6,413 nucleotides of DNA, taken from assembly GCA_035378955.1 (NCBI GenBank), contig DAOSUS010000117.1:1-6413 (forward strand). The letters run 5' to 3'. The DNA is from Candidatus Hydrogenedens sp. (GTDB taxonomy: Bacteria; Hydrogenedentota; Hydrogenedentia; Hydrogenedentales; Hydrogenedentaceae). A model generated the notes under the pieces. The model searched no databases and was not told the origin of the DNA. It saw nothing but the letters and a program-made list of their open reading frames with translations. Positions 5,682 to 6,413 of this stretch are shown here, in pieces. The position numbers and the translations under genes were made by a program. Numbering within the stretch: position 1 is the stretch's first letter; each line of letters starts with the position of its first letter.

Positions 5682-6254
5682 TTAGTTCCAGCTAATTCTA
5701 CCCAACCCTTTTAATAAATCCTTTAAACTTTGACTTAGGTTCTGTTTCTCTAATAAAACTTCCCCTCGAAGGTCATGCTGTATAAACTTTTCTGCTGTGA
5801 GTTCGCCCTCTTTTATTTTCTTAATTAACGGAACATAAGTTTCAACAATCTCTACAATCAAACCTAATGAATGCACAAATTGGGCGTAGGATAAGGTATT
5901 TTCATCTATCGGTAAATCTATGGAAAAGCGGACTTCTCCTCGCACAGGTTCGTATGAAAATTTGCCGACGATGATACGGAAATTAATCCAATGCAAAGCC
6001 AGTAATAAATCCAGCAGGCAATCCTTAGGGATATCTCTATAAGGAGCCTGTAATAGGCTTTGTGTGCGGAACGAAATACATTTTTTTTCTATCATAGGGT
6101 CAATGCTTAACATGTAAACGGGACTATTTTCGGAAGCTCTCCAACCCGTATAAATAATCCCTTCTTGTTCCGAAGGTTCATTTACCGCTTCGTAATTCTT
6201 CCAGCCAAATCTTTCTAAATATTCCATTATTAGTTGCAGAGTTATATGTCTCAT
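5682..6254 (-). CDS. YbjN-like domain protein
   Basis: The 190-residue soluble protein has no signal peptide or membrane helix. An N-terminal helix (LQLIMEYLERFGW, about 6-18) is followed by beta-strand-rich sequence (IIYTGW, VYMLSIDP), then LLDLLLALHWINFRIIVGKFSYEPVRGEVRFSIDLPI (80-116) and a long helix with VEIVETYVPLIKKI (134-147). The pattern of an alternating helix, NFR...GKFxxxPxxGEVRFxxDLP and then a helix matches my memory of YbjN family proteins, which have a type III secretion chaperone-like fold and a poorly defined regulatory role. The C-terminal 40 residues are charged and extend beyond that domain. The ATG at 6254 has a moderate ribosome site (AAGGTGAG just upstream); the in-frame Met10 lies within the predicted first helix and is less likely. 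It is a separate transcription unit, with no clear terminator in the 255 bases downstream. The family call rests on pattern alone. Confidence 0.65.
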   Translation of the reverse strand: MRHITLQLIMEYLERFGWKNYEAVNEPSEQEGIIYTGWRASENSPVYMLSIDPMIEKKCISFRTQSLLQAPYRDIPKDCLLDLLLALHWINFRIIVGKFSYEPVRGEVRFSIDLPIDENTLSYAQFVHSLGLIVEIVETYVPLIKKIKEGELTAEKFIQHDLRGEVLLEKQNLSQSLKDLLKGLGRISWN

Positions 6255-6274
6255 TTTCTCACCTTAAATTATTT

Positions 6275-6314
6275 GTTTATCATTATCATTATAACATTAA
6301 AGTTTATTCATCAA
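6275..6314 (-). promoter_or_regulatory. probable promoter with overlapping Fur-box-like site upstream of the YbjN-like gene
   Basis: On the minus strand a perfect TATAAT lies at plus 6288-6293, with a weak TTGATG at 6309-6314 and a short 15-base spacer. A 19-base segment at 6275-6293 (TATAATGATAATGATAAAC on the minus strand) matches the classic Fur box GATAATGATAATCATTATC at 15 of 19 positions and overlaps the -10 box, where a repressor would block transcription. AT-rich background makes such a match less impressive, so both calls are tentative. Confidence 0.4.
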
Positions 6315-6413
6315 AACATAATCTTAAATCAAAATACAAAAATCTTTATTTGAGTTCCTTTTCTGGAATTTATTACTGACATACCATTCTATTAAGTTTA
6401 TATGGAAAGGCTC

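Overview
The window looks like a piece of an AT-rich bacterial chromosome, probably from an uncultivated, environmental Gram-negative-type anaerobe. The evidence is a menaquinone (vitamin K2) gene run, canonical Shine-Dalgarno sites, sigma70-type promoter hexamers, very AT-rich spacers, and a surface-protein tail built from Glu-Gly repeats followed by a Cys-Gly-Cys motif, a membrane segment and a basic end. Tails of this style are familiar from candidate phyla such as Hydrogenedentota and from some PVC and myxobacterial genomes. Candidatus Hydrogenedentota is my leading guess, but it rests on style and not on a marker gene.

Layout. Bases 3-209 (+) are the last 68 codons of a surface or secreted protein, closed by a strong rho-independent terminator at 241-290. 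Facing it on the minus strand is a tight cluster transcribed leftward: menB (2405-3235), then menA (1478-2371), then menC (435-1478). These are naphthoyl-CoA synthase, dihydroxynaphthoate prenyltransferase and o-succinylbenzoate synthase. menA and menC share one base in a TAATG stop/start overlap. Divergent from menB, across a 270-base AT-rich spacer with a perfect 22-bp palindrome and a good promoter, is a 292-residue pentapeptide-repeat protein (3506-4384, +). It converges on a minus-strand gene (4449-5426) with the xylose-isomerase/sugar-phosphate-isomerase TIM-barrel fold. A hairpin at 4393-4417 between them is oriented to terminate the minus-strand gene, which has a textbook TTGACA-17-TATAAT promoter at 5493-5521. 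The last gene (5682-6254, -) encodes a YbjN-like small protein, with a Fur-box-like motif over its likely -10 region. The window ends upstream of it.

How the genes fit together. MenC makes o-succinylbenzoate, MenB closes the naphthoquinone ring from o-succinylbenzoyl-CoA, and MenA attaches the isoprenoid tail in the membrane, so this cell probably respires with menaquinone. menF, menD, menH, menE, the DHNA-CoA thioesterase and the final methyltransferase are not in the window. The other genes have no evident link to this pathway.

Most worth a second look: (1) the C-terminal tail at the left edge, a candidate surface-sorting signal with a Cys-Gly-Cys motif; (2) the isomerase-like protein at 4449-5426, which has the fold but appears to have lost its Glu, Asp and His metal-binding positions and may be a pseudoenzyme; (3) the pentapeptide-repeat protein, about 50 repeats in one unbroken register; (4) the regulatory-looking palindrome and the Fur-box-like site.
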